From positions 1-9,228 of the forward strand of contig CAYGSJ010000013.1 of the NCBI GenBank assembly GCA_964352665.1: DNA of 9,228 nucleotides, read 5' to 3'. The position numbers and the translations under genes are program-made. The notes beneath the pieces were generated by a model. The model was not told the DNA's origin. It saw nothing but the letters and a program-made list of their open reading frames with translations, and ran no database searches. How positions within the stretch are numbered: position 1 is the first letter of the stretch; every line of letters begins with the position of its first letter. The stretch is from UBA1672 sp964352665 (GTDB taxonomy: Bacteria; Pseudomonadota; Alphaproteobacteria; Micavibrionales; Micavibrionaceae). This document shows, piece by piece, positions 1 through 5,360 of this stretch.

Positions 1-2
1 CG

Positions 3-230
3 GCTCAAAATCGTGAGAATGGTCTTGCAGAAGAAACAGGGGCGATCATCACGCAGTATAACGGCTCTGACTATGCCCTTTGGCAGTTTACGTCTCAGGA
101 GGGCCGGGACGACCCGTCCGGCGTGTACAGTATCGACCTCACGGACGGTGGTTACGATTGGGACCGTAAGGGCTACGAGTGTTCGTCGTCCCGCCCTAGT
201 GCCCTGCGTGTTTTCGCACCGATTCCCTAA
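3..230 (+). CDS. DGR variable target protein, C-terminal fragment (5' end outside window)
   Basis: This open frame enters from the left edge and stops at TAA 228-230, giving the last 75 residues of a larger protein. It contains the variable repeat at 62-200, so codons from about residue 20 to 66 of the fragment are those a DGR would rewrite. The Tyr, Trp, Gly and Asp-rich segment ending in SSSRPSALRVFAPIP resembles the C-terminal end of the C-type-lectin/formylglycine-generating-enzyme fold used by DGR targets, where varied residues form a ligand-binding surface. Compared with the template, Asn and His codons have become Tyr, Leu, Gly, Asp, Arg and Cys codons. The N-terminal part is not visible, so location and ligand cannot be judged. 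A hairpin overlaps the stop and a terminator-like hairpin follows. The target call rests on the repeat pair and on the adjacent avd, both strong; the fold assignment is inference. Confidence 0.8.
   Translation, partial: AQNRENGLAEETGAIITQYNGSDYALWQFTSQEGRDDPSGVYSIDLTDGGYDWDRKGYECSSSRPSALRVFAPIP
62..200 (+). repeat. DGR variable repeat (VR)
   Basis: These 139 bp match 857-995 in the same orientation without gaps, at a constant offset of 795 bp. They differ at 15 positions. Thirteen are adenines in the template (VR positions 72, 79, 102, 103, 108, 111, 120, 121, 151, 156, 166, 174 and 181), replaced by G or T. Two are not (T to G at 179, C to T at 180). The 3' end is an unvaried GC-rich stretch (182-200), after which similarity fades beyond about 208. 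That layout matches the GC tract and initiation-of-mutagenic-homing site that ends DGR variable repeats. Confidence 0.9.
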
Positions 231-240
231 TTTATTAGGG
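225..240 (+). promoter_or_regulatory. Hairpin/cruciform just 3' of the VR
   Basis: CCCTAAT (225-231) and ATTAGGG (234-240) form a perfect inverted repeat around TT, realistically a 6-bp stem with a 4-nt loop. It overlaps the target stop codon and lies about 25 bp after the unvaried end of the VR. Studied DGRs have a small hairpin or cruciform at this position that promotes target recognition. No T-run follows, which argues against a terminator. Confidence 0.45.
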
Positions 241-277
241 GCCGGAGCGTTGGTCATTTGATCATTTAAACATTTCA

Positions 278-307
278 GAGTCGTGCGTAGCACGGCTCAG
301 ATTTTTT
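278..307 (+). terminator. Rho-independent terminator of the target gene
   Basis: GAGTCGTGC (278-286), loop GTA, then GCACGGCTC (290-298) form a 9-bp stem with one G-T pair, followed after two bases and an A by six T residues (302-307). It sits between the target stop and avd. Termination here would separate target transcription from avd and the template repeat, although partial read-through is possible. Confidence 0.65.
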
Positions 308-341
308 AAAGCGTAATTTTTGAGTTTTCTGAGTAAATTTT

Positions 342-689
342 ATGGCGCAATACGAGCATTTGCCGATTTATAAACAGACATACGATATTTTGTTACGGAC
401 AATGACCGCGACAAAGGATTTTCCGCGTGAATATAAATTTACTTTGGGCCAAAAAATCAAAGATGAGTTAATCGAACTCGTCGTTTTGATTTATCGGGCA
501 AATAGTGCTAAAAATAAAGGGCAGCATATAGAACAAATTTTGGAACGGATACAAGCGGTACAACTTTTGATGCGTTTGTCCCATGATATGAAGATATTGC
601 CACGCCGCCATTATGCGGCTTTGTCTGAAATGACAGAAAACCTTGCCAAGCAAGCGCAAGGGTGGCTCAAAAGTTCGGGGAAGGGGTAG
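342..689 (+). CDS. avd: Avd, DGR accessory variability determinant
   Basis: The gene encodes 115 residues, the usual size for Avd, a small basic four-helix-bundle protein that forms a barrel-shaped pentamer. In studied DGRs, Avd binds the reverse transcriptase and template RNA and is needed for cDNA synthesis. The sequence is almost entirely helical, with the family pattern of a FPREYKFTLGQKIKDELIELV stretch near residues 27-47, a Lys-rich helix with paired Leu and Ile, and a final helix ending in GWL. The ATG at 342 is the first in frame; only a weak GAG precedes it about 9 bp upstream. It lies between VR and TR in the classical target-avd-TR order. The frame is intact, so the protein could still be made even though no complete reverse transcriptase is present here. 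Confidence 0.88.
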   Translation: MAQYEHLPIYKQTYDILLRTMTATKDFPREYKFTLGQKIKDELIELVVLIYRANSAKNKGQHIEQILERIQAVQLLMRLSHDMKILPRRHYAALSEMTENLAKQAQGWLKSSGKG

Positions 690-856
690 CCGGAATGGGT
701 TTGGGTCAAGGCTTAACCCAGTGAGCTTATCCATCTCGGATGGTGGCGGTATATTTGCCAAAAGGTATTTATACCAAAGTAGAAACCGAAAGGTGGAAGG
801 TTTGACGGATGAGAAATCGCCCGTCCGATCAAGAGATCACCATCATAACGTTGTTT
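690..856 (+). ncRNA. avd-TR spacer, likely leader of the template RNA
   Basis: These 167 bp have no supportable gene. They contain several short inverted repeats: CCATC/GATGG (731-735 and 739-743), GACGG/CCGTC (804-808 and 821-825), and GGTAT...ATACC around 748-775. In the Bordetella phage DGR, RNA flanking the template repeat is required for priming and Avd-RT binding, so a structured leader is expected here. RNA status and ends are inferred from position and folding potential only. Confidence 0.35.
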
Positions 857-995
857 CGGCTCTGACAATGCCCATTGGCAGTTTACGTCTCAGGAGAACC
901 GGAACAACCCGTCCAACGTGTACAGTATCGACCTCACGGACGGTGATTACAATTGGGACCATAAGGGCAACGATCATTCGTCGTCCCGCCCTAGT
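857..995 (+). repeat. DGR template repeat (TR)
   Basis: This is the invariant donor copy of the VR at 62-200. Read in the frame of the target gene, it is rich in AAC, AAT and CAT codons at exactly the sites that differ in the VR. Such codons are typical of template repeats because random change at their adenines samples many amino acids without making stops. The GC-rich 3' tract (977-995) is shared, and the sequence diverges after about 1004 (an extra C at 1000, then GAGTTGG instead of TGTTTTC), as expected for the IMH/IMH* difference. The TR itself is non-coding. Confidence 0.88.
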
Positions 996-1032
996 GCCCC
1001 TGCGGAGTTGGATGCCCCTTTCCCGATCCTTC

Positions 1033-1284
1033 TCAGGTGTTTGTTTTGATTTTTGTGTAGTCTTCATCCACCTGCACAAACAGGTTCTCAATGCGCTTGC
1101 ATAGGGCTTGTCTTGCCCTGTATCCATCAACATGCCGAAGCATCCCTAAATAGCTGTTCATGCTGTGGGATAGTGTGTTGAGGCTTTCAGTATCAACGGG
1201 GGAGCCTTGTAACTCCCACGCTCTGATTTTCTGTTTGCATGTTGAAAGTGTAGCCTTTCTTGAACAATGCCTTGCAACTGCGCC
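1033..1284 (-). pseudogene. C-terminal remnant of a DGR reverse transcriptase
   Basis: Reading the minus strand from 1284 to the TGA at 1033-1035 gives 83 codons after an in-frame TAA (1285-1287). Residues 41-58 read SMNSYLGMLRHVDGYRAR, which matches my memory of the thumb-region signature of DGR reverse transcriptases (N-S-Y-L-G, then an R-H and a Y-x-x-R), followed by a basic helix and a short acidic tail. No start codon, fingers/palm domain or YxDD box is present upstream; the sequence there belongs to another gene in another frame. The 3' end lies 38 bp from the TR. The fragment faces the TR, whereas the RT usually runs in the same direction, so either this DGR had a convergent layout or a rearrangement inverted the piece. 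Without the catalytic domain it cannot be functional. Confidence 0.6.
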
Positions 1285-1670
1285 TTAAATAAGTCTGGAA
1301 AGACAATCTTCTCCATAGATTGGCGCATTGAATTGGTATCTTTTTTTACTTGGGTTGTTGTACTTTCTCGGTGCTTTTTGTGAGTATCATAAAGAGCTAT
1401 TTTTGTCTTGGCAATAACTCGCGCAAGCCGCATTTTGAAATCATCGAACTTAGTTGGTTTTTCTCGGCTTTCTAGAAGTTTATCAATAGTGCTATTTAGC
1501 TCCTCATCACTAGAAAGTTTTTTCACAAGGGCTAAGTAATCGTTTTGCGCCTGTTCTTCTGCTGTGCCTGGATCAAAGGCCTCGTCTTCTAATGTTGGTT
1601 CACCAAAATGCGCTATCTTCCCTGCTCCTGTCATCACAGGGATGTATTTCAGAACATAATCGTCATTCAT
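1158..1670 (-). CDS. Hypothetical protein coupled to the integrase, possibly a chimeric 3' end
   Basis: The protein of 170 residues is of no family I recognise. It is charged and soluble, with predicted helices (a Glu- and Asp-rich region at residues 25-65, then a Lys- and Arg-rich region at 70-110), no signal peptide and no membrane segment. I chose the ATG at 1670 over the longer start because it overlaps the integrase stop by 8 bp and has GGTGGG about 4 bp upstream, indicating translational coupling. A role alongside recombination (excision, transcription or partner protein) is possible but unsupported by motif. The last ~41 codons (1284-1158) lie over the reverse-transcriptase remnant in a different frame, so the C-terminus probably reads foreign DNA and the natural protein may have ended differently. 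Confidence 0.6.
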   Translation of the reverse strand: MNDDYVLKYIPVMTGAGKIAHFGEPTLEDEAFDPGTAEEQAQNDYLALVKKLSSDEELNSTIDKLLESREKPTKFDDFKMRLARVIAKTKIALYDTHKKHRESTTTQVKKDTNSMRQSMEKIVFPDLFKAQLQGIVQERLHFQHANRKSERGSYKAPPLILKASTHYPTA

Positions 1671-2973
1671 TGTGCCCACCGTTCCCCGCATTACTGATTG
1701 CAGAGCTTGCCAACTGGACGGACTCTCTTACGGGATCAAGATCAAGCCTTGCATAAACGGCGGTGGCTTGCTGGCTCTTGTGTCCGAGTGATTTTCCAAT
1801 GATGTATTGATTTGCTCCTGCTGCTGCCTGATAGCTTCCGAGTGTCCGGCGCAGGTCATGAATGCGTAAATCGAGTAGCCCCGTGGGTAGCTCTACATCG
1901 TTTTCGAGTGCATGGTTTCTTACAGCATCAACCAAGGCAACGGTATTATTATCGTTATCCGCTCCTTGTTTTATGGATGCAATGATTGGCGATATGTGAG
2001 GGTATACTTCCCAAATTTTTACAGTTGCGCTGGACAGTATTCTTCTCCATGCTTTTTTGGGATCAGCGAGATGTCCATCTGTAACGTCGCTGGGGAATAT
2101 CCATTTTGAATTTGTTGCGTTTCTACGTCTTTCCAGAACTTCCAAAGCCTCATCTGATAGGGCAACGGTTAGGGCTTCATCATTTTTGGTCTTGGGTATA
2201 CACCACTGCTTTTCCTGCCAATCTATTTCATTCCACCGTGCAGATAATACGTTTTCTCTCCGTGCTCCAGTATAAAGCGAGAACAAAATATAATCGGATG
2301 CAGTTTTATTGGACTCGGCGTTGAGTGCTTCAAAAAAGAAAGGTAGTTCCGCACGCTTTATAAATCGCTGTCTGGATTTTTCTTTAAATTGTTTGATACG
2401 CGTTGCTGGGTTATCGCCATGCCATCCCCATTCCAGTGCTTTGTTATAGATGCTTTTAATAAGGGCTAGTAGTCTATTTGCCGCGTATATTCCGTTATTT
2501 TTGCCAATCGATTGATGCAGTCTACTTATATCTTCACGGGAAATATCAGATACTTTTCTGTTGTATAGGTGTTTTGCATATCTGTTTAATGCGGCTTCGT
2601 CTTCTTTGTATGTCTTTTTGTGAAGGCTGCTGTAGTCCTGAACATATTTGTCAAATAGTTCTTTGAATGTCATATCTTGACGTAAACGTTGTTTTTCAAC
2701 ATTGGGATTGATGCCGTTGGCAATCATGGCAACAATCTTTTGTGCTTCTTTTCGTGCATTCTCAATTGTCCAGTCGTTTATATCGCCGATTGTATAGCGT
2801 ATAGGCCTTCCGTTCAGCTTTTTATAAACCTTGAAGCTCTTCTTTCCTTTGCTAGTGACTTCCATTCTTAAGGCGGGAACGCGCTGGTCATTGTAATGAT
2901 CACGCGTATTATCCTGTGCAGGTGGGGGGATGTCTTTTAGCTTCTTAACAGTAAAATTAATCTCTTCTGTCAT
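1663..2973 (-). CDS. int: P4-type tyrosine recombinase / site-specific integrase
   Basis: This 436-residue protein has the full layout of tRNA-targeting island integrases: an N-terminal DUF4102-like arm-binding domain (about 1-95), a SAM-like core-binding domain (about 100-195) and a catalytic domain (about 205-420). The catalytic set is complete: R238 in TGARRE, K263 in PKTKN, H372 and R375 in IHDLRRT, H398 in LGHKS and nucleophile Y407 in AVYARL. An insertion of about 45 residues lies before the HDLRR box (roughly 320-365). It should cut and rejoin DNA at the attachment core, here very probably the tRNA-Lys 3' half 150 bp upstream of its start. A GAGG lies about 9 bp before the ATG. Its 3' end overlaps the next gene. 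The frame is intact and all key residues are present, so it may still be active. Confidence 0.93.
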   Translation of the reverse strand: MTEEINFTVKKLKDIPPPAQDNTRDHYNDQRVPALRMEVTSKGKKSFKVYKKLNGRPIRYTIGDINDWTIENARKEAQKIVAMIANGINPNVEKQRLRQDMTFKELFDKYVQDYSSLHKKTYKEDEAALNRYAKHLYNRKVSDISREDISRLHQSIGKNNGIYAANRLLALIKSIYNKALEWGWHGDNPATRIKQFKEKSRQRFIKRAELPFFFEALNAESNKTASDYILFSLYTGARRENVLSARWNEIDWQEKQWCIPKTKNDEALTVALSDEALEVLERRRNATNSKWIFPSDVTDGHLADPKKAWRRILSSATVKIWEVYPHISPIIASIKQGADNDNNTVALVDAVRNHALENDVELPTGLLDLRIHDLRRTLGSYQAAAGANQYIIGKSLGHKSQQATAVYARLDLDPVRESVQLASSAISNAGNGGHNE

Positions 2974-2976
2974 GTG

Positions 2977-2995
2977 GGGCTACCTCTGGGCTACC
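2977..2995 (+). repeat. Paired direct repeat at the integrase start (possible arm-type site)
   Basis: GGGCTACC occurs at 2977-2984 and 2988-2995, 11 bp apart, immediately upstream of the integrase ATG and over its ribosome-binding region. P4-like islands carry similar tandem G-rich motifs at this place, bound by the integrase N-terminal domain, which also allows autorepression. Binding is inferred. Confidence 0.35.
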
Positions 2996-3011
2996 AATTT
3001 CATTCATTTCT

Positions 3012-3041
3012 GTTATATTCTATTAATGTGCATCAAGGCAA
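3012..3041 (-). promoter_or_regulatory. Candidate integrase promoter
   Basis: On the minus strand, TTGCCT (complement of 3036-3041) and TATAAC (complement of 3012-3017) are separated by 18 bp, upstream of the integrase. It is a reasonable sigma-70-like match, but the flank is AT-rich and chance matches are likely. Confidence 0.3.
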
Positions 3042-3090
3042 GGTCTTTGTTAGTATGCTGATTTATATATTAAAATATAGATACATAGAC

Positions 3091-3109
3091 TTTGGTAAAG
3101 TTTGGTAAA
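3091..3109 (+). repeat. Tandem TTTGGTAAA repeats beside the att core
   Basis: TTTGGTAAA is present at 3091-3099 and 3101-3109, one helical turn apart, ending 17 bp before the tRNA-Lys core. The position suits a binding site for the integrase or a directionality factor. They lie in an AT-rich stretch (about 3056-3115) and no protein is assigned with certainty. Confidence 0.3.
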
Positions 3110-3125
3110 ACATATGGCTTTGTGA

Positions 3126-3170
3126 CTTTTAATCAGTAGGTCGAGAGTTCGAATCTCTCAGCGATCACCA
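3126..3170 (+). repeat. tRNA-Lys(UUU) 3' half, attachment-site copy A
   Basis: The segment starts at the anticodon loop CTTTTAA (anticodon TTT), continues through the variable loop, a perfect T-arm (GAGAG, TTCGAAT, CTCTC) and acceptor strand, and ends in encoded CCA at 3168-3170. Upstream there is no D-arm or 5' acceptor strand, and only the inner bases of the anticodon stem can pair, so it is not a complete tRNA gene. It matches 6868-6912 closely. Such 3' halves are the usual core left when an element integrates into a tRNA gene. Confidence 0.75.
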
Positions 3171-3195
3171 TTTTCCTCCGATTTTAAATTTTCAT

Positions 3196-3214
3196 GGGGC
3201 ACTGGCGGGACACT
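3196..3214 (+). repeat. Paired GGGRCACT repeats inside att copy A
   Basis: GGGGCACT (3196-3203) and GGGACACT (3207-3214) are 11 bp apart, 26 bp after the CCA of att copy A. The same two octamers occur in the opposite order at 6733-6751. Tandem G-rich motifs close to the att core are typical of P4-type islands, where they act as arm sites, so this is probably the end of an element. Confidence 0.4.
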
Positions 3215-3258
3215 AAAAAGTGACAAGCCACAACACTATTTCTAAAATTACTCTCAAT

Positions 3259-3311
3259 ACTTCAGTCCCATAGCCTGAAGGCCGTAGGTTCAAATTCCAC
3301 CCTGGCAAACA
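3259..3311 (+). pseudogene. Degenerate tRNA-Leu(CAG)-like 3' half
   Basis: Starting near an anticodon-like TTCAG (3261-3265), the segment has a small variable arm GCC-TGAA-GGC (3273-3282) as in class II tRNAs, a T-loop TTCAAAT (3289-3295) in an imperfect stem (GTAGG/TCCAC, one mismatch), a 7-nt acceptor-like strand and ACA where CCA would be. No 5' half is visible. It reads as a decayed tRNA-Leu 3' end, plausibly an older attachment scar; the class II assignment is tentative. Confidence 0.4.
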
Positions 3312-3685
3312 GCAATAAGTTTTGACAGTACAGGAGACGGTACGGGCGGAAAGTGTTTCTCGCTGGGTACATGTATTCCAATCTCTTAGCTCTTAAACTT
3401 GGTTACTGGCCCAGTAACCAAAACACGTATAAAATTGACACTCTTCACTGAACCTGTCACTAATGTGTCAGAGTTTGGCAAAAGCCCTCTATTGAGACGA
3501 TTTTTCCGAAAAAAATGTCTGCCTACTATGGCAATGTGTGAGGCGTACAAGACCTCACCTCTTTCAGCGAAGTTTTAGCTTTATAGTTTTTGCGCCTATT
3601 CAGGCTTTGAGATGCGACCCTTGCATTGTGCGGGGTGCACGTATGAGCGCGTATATATAAGCGTTTATAAAATAAGGAGGCATAC
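3312..3685. other. Non-coding stretch upstream of the Ddl-like gene
   Basis: No supportable gene lies in these 374 bp. They hold a perfect 23-bp palindrome (3399-3421), a GTGAGG/CCTCAC inverted repeat (3539-3544 and 3554-3559), scattered GTGTCA/TGACAC half-sites around 3435-3478, and an A/T-rich imperfect inverted repeat at about 3496-3520. The last 30 bp are AT-rich and lead into a strong ribosome-binding site. The regulatory region of the 3686 gene is presumably here, but I see no convincing -35/-10 pair. Confidence 0.5.
3399..3421. promoter_or_regulatory. Perfect 11-bp inverted repeat (palindrome), possible operator
   Basis: TTGGTTACTGG and CCAGTAACCAA flank a single central C. The near-zero spacer favours a dimeric regulator's operator over an RNA hairpin. 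It lies about 265 bp upstream of the Ddl-like gene. No T-run follows, so termination is unlikely. Confidence 0.4.
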
Positions 3686-4840
3686 ATGCCCATCGTTCAA
3701 TTTCCTGAACCATCAAAACAAGATCCCCATGATTGGCCAAGGCCACAATCACATATCGTGAAGAAAATTTTGGGTGACACGCAAACATATGAAGACATAG
3801 TTGTTTATCCAACAACATTTGGCAATGCGAACACGCGCAAAATCAACAAATATATTGAAATAGTGATGAGTCCAGATCGCGCATCTGTCGGGATGGAAAA
3901 AGAGAATGTTGGAATTATACTGGATGAACTAAAAATTCTAGAGGTTTTAAGCCAGCGTTATAAAACAGTATGTGTAAGTGTCATTAAAACTGAGAATGAT
4001 TTAAAAGCGTTGGTCGCGAAGAACCCAGACTTGGTTTTTTCAGGTCTTAAATATTTTGATTTTTATGATGATGACAAAAAACAGAATAAGCACATATGGT
4101 TTTCTGACTATTTAGCTCAACATAATATTGCTTATCTTGGCTCAATCTCAAAAGTATACAAAAACTCATATGACAAAGCTCATGCGAAAAAAATTGCACA
4201 AGATGCTGGTATTAACACGGCCCAGTTCTTTACGACTGAGCCTGACGAACTGACATTAAGCCAGTCACTTGGCATTACCCCGCCTTTCTTTGTAAAACCA
4301 GATAGAGGTGGTGACAGCAAGGGTATAGACGAAAACTCTATTGTTACGAGTTTTGAAGGCTTAAAAGCCAAAGTGTCTAATATTTATCAAACTCAACAAA
4401 GCCGCTCTTTGGTAGAAACGTATTTGTCAGGCAAAGAATATACTGTCGGTGTGCTTGAAGATGTTGCGGACGGAACACTAATGGCAATGCCGATAGAAAT
4501 TATTCCTAGTAAAAATAGAAATGGTGATCGTGTTCTTGATTTTGATACCAAGGTAAATAACACAGAACAAGTCATTGAAATAACGGATTTGCAAATTCAC
4601 AAGCTTATATCTGATCTCGCAATCCAAGTATTCAAGGCCCTTAAAGCAGCATCACACGCACGGATTGATATTAAAATGGATGGATATGGTGTTCCTTATT
4701 TTCTGGAAGCAAATCTTATGCCTGGGTTAGGGACGGGCTATCTTTATCGATCTTGTGCGATTAATCAAAAGATGAGCTATGAGCAGATGATCTATAAAAT
4801 TACTGATAACGCTCTCTTTCAACATCGAAATTGCGTTTGA
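3686..4840 (+). CDS. Divergent D-alanine-D-alanine ligase-like ATP-grasp protein
   Basis: The protein has 384 residues and is preceded by an excellent AAGGAGG (3674-3680), 5 bp before the ATG. ATP-grasp ligases join an acyl phosphate, made with ATP, to an amine. Visible motifs are K204 in FFVKPDRGGDSKGI, E244 in LVETYLSGKEYTVGV, R326 and D328 in ARIDIK, and E341/N343 in FLEANLMPGLGTG, all matching the ATP- and Mg-binding residues of the Ddl family. It differs from true Ddl enzymes. The first ~70 residues are an unusual extension, the N-terminal GGxSAEHEVS box is absent, the GSS loop is replaced by GGDSKG, and the omega-loop KY is KV (K289-V290). It may therefore ligate another substrate (other amino acid, hydroxy acid or peptide) and should not be called Ddl from similarity alone. 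A true ddl lies 2.2 kb downstream. The 4857 gene follows 16 bp after and may be cotranscribed. Confidence 0.8.
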   Translation: MPIVQFPEPSKQDPHDWPRPQSHIVKKILGDTQTYEDIVVYPTTFGNANTRKINKYIEIVMSPDRASVGMEKENVGIILDELKILEVLSQRYKTVCVSVIKTENDLKALVAKNPDLVFSGLKYFDFYDDDKKQNKHIWFSDYLAQHNIAYLGSISKVYKNSYDKAHAKKIAQDAGINTAQFFTTEPDELTLSQSLGITPPFFVKPDRGGDSKGIDENSIVTSFEGLKAKVSNIYQTQQSRSLVETYLSGKEYTVGVLEDVADGTLMAMPIEIIPSKNRNGDRVLDFDTKVNNTEQVIEITDLQIHKLISDLAIQVFKALKAASHARIDIKMDGYGVPYFLEANLMPGLGTGYLYRSCAINQKMSYEQMIYKITDNALFQHRNCV

Positions 4841-4856
4841 TAAGGAACCTAATACT

Positions 4857-5183
4857 ATGCGCGCTCTATTAACATTAACTCTTTTGTTGATCGTGGCCTT
4901 TTGCCCTGTCGTATATGCGGATAGTGATAAAAAATTTCGTTTTCTGCTCCATTTCTTTGATCAGAATGAAGCGGCATTTGCTTATCATCGTCATTGCCTT
5001 AGTCCGGACAAGAACATAAATGATACATTTTTAGGAACCCTTACATTTGTAGCGGATGAATTGTTGGCAGAGGTGGTGAAAAGCGCACCAAATCGAGACC
5101 CCGAACATATTAAAGCCAAGATTTTAGAGCGGCGTTACAATATCCAATACAAACTCGATCATGCTCATATGGAAGTGGGGTGA
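4857..5183 (+). CDS. Small exported protein, frame ended early by TGA
   Basis: This encodes 108 residues of no recognised family. Residues 1-21 form a clear signal peptide: M-R, a hydrophobic core (LLTLTLLLIVAFCPVVYA) and cleavage expected after Ala21. The mature part is helical and charged, with single Cys and several His (YHRHC near residue 45; HAH near 103). It starts 16 bp after the Ddl-like stop and has GGAA before the ATG, so the two genes probably share a transcript and the product may act in the periplasm. The frame stays open past the TGA at 5181-5183 for 33 more sense codons, so the gene probably once encoded about 142 residues. Confidence 0.6.
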   Translation: MRALLTLTLLLIVAFCPVVYADSDKKFRFLLHFFDQNEAAFAYHRHCLSPDKNINDTFLGTLTFVADELLAEVVKSAPNRDPEHIKAKILERRYNIQYKLDHAHMEVG

Positions 5184-5285
5184 AACTCACCTGCCATAGA
5201 TGAAGCCAAGGCGCATTACGAAGAATTTAGTCGTTACAACAAGACGGAAATTCGAGATTTTATTGACGAGCAGACCAAGGATTAG
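5184..5285 (+). pseudogene. In-frame continuation of the 4857 gene beyond TGA
   Basis: In the same frame as the upstream gene, 33 sense codons follow the TGA and end at TAG 5283-5285. They read as ordinary charged helical protein (IDEAKAHYEEFSRYNK, then a D/E/K-rich tail), similar in character to the upstream part. This suggests a nonsense mutation, perhaps TGG to TGA, or rarely recoding. No restart codon with a ribosome-binding site is seen here. Confidence 0.55.
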
Positions 5286-5324
5286 GTAAGAAAATACTTA
5301 CATTTTGCTACAAGCCTAATCAAC

Positions 5325-5354
5325 TTGACAGAAACCACAAAGACTGCGCATAGT
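5325..5354 (+). promoter_or_regulatory. Candidate cspA promoter
   Basis: TTGACA (5325-5330), an exact -35 consensus, is followed 18 bp later by CATAGT (5349-5354), 4 of 6 for -10. Transcription from about 5361 would give a leader of roughly 215 nt, long as is usual for cold-shock genes. An 8-bp tandem ACGATACG (5373-5388) lies just downstream. Confidence 0.45.
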
Positions 5355-5360
5355 GCGCAA

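Larger units (their letters stand above)
1158..3170 (-). mobile_element. Integrase end of an integrative element (island 1)
   Basis: The segment contains a P4-type integrase, a coupled small gene, paired candidate integrase-binding repeats and a tRNA-Lys 3' half serving as an attachment core at 3126-3170. The left boundary falls where reverse-transcriptase-derived sequence begins, somewhere between about 1190 and 1285. The rest of the element is not identifiable; it may extend left and include the DGR, with the intact tRNA-Lys beyond the window, or it may have been trimmed by deletion. Confidence 0.5.

Noticed and set aside
13..261. 82-codon ORF over the variable repeat
   Set aside because: It is a shadow: the target protein reads the same DNA in another frame, supported by the VR/TR codon pattern.
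643..1104. 153-codon ORF spanning the template repeat
   Set aside because: It reads the TR in a frame different from the target gene, starts inside avd and has no ribosome-binding site. The TR is a non-coding template.
843..1133. 96-codon minus-strand ORF
   Set aside because: It overlaps the TR antisense and uses a different frame from the RT remnant, which has the recognisable motif.
3126..3170. Complete tRNA-Lys gene
   Set aside because: There is no D-arm or 5' acceptor strand, and the outer anticodon-stem pairs fail, so it is only a 3' half; the same holds at 6868-6912.
3600..3818. 72-codon minus-strand ORF
   Set aside because: It overlaps the start, strong ribosome-binding site and first codons of the Ddl-like gene and shows no family features.
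5286..5301. GTAAG/CTTAC hairpin as terminator of the exported-protein gene
   Set aside because: The stem is only 5 bp, AT-rich and followed by a short broken T-run; too weak to call.
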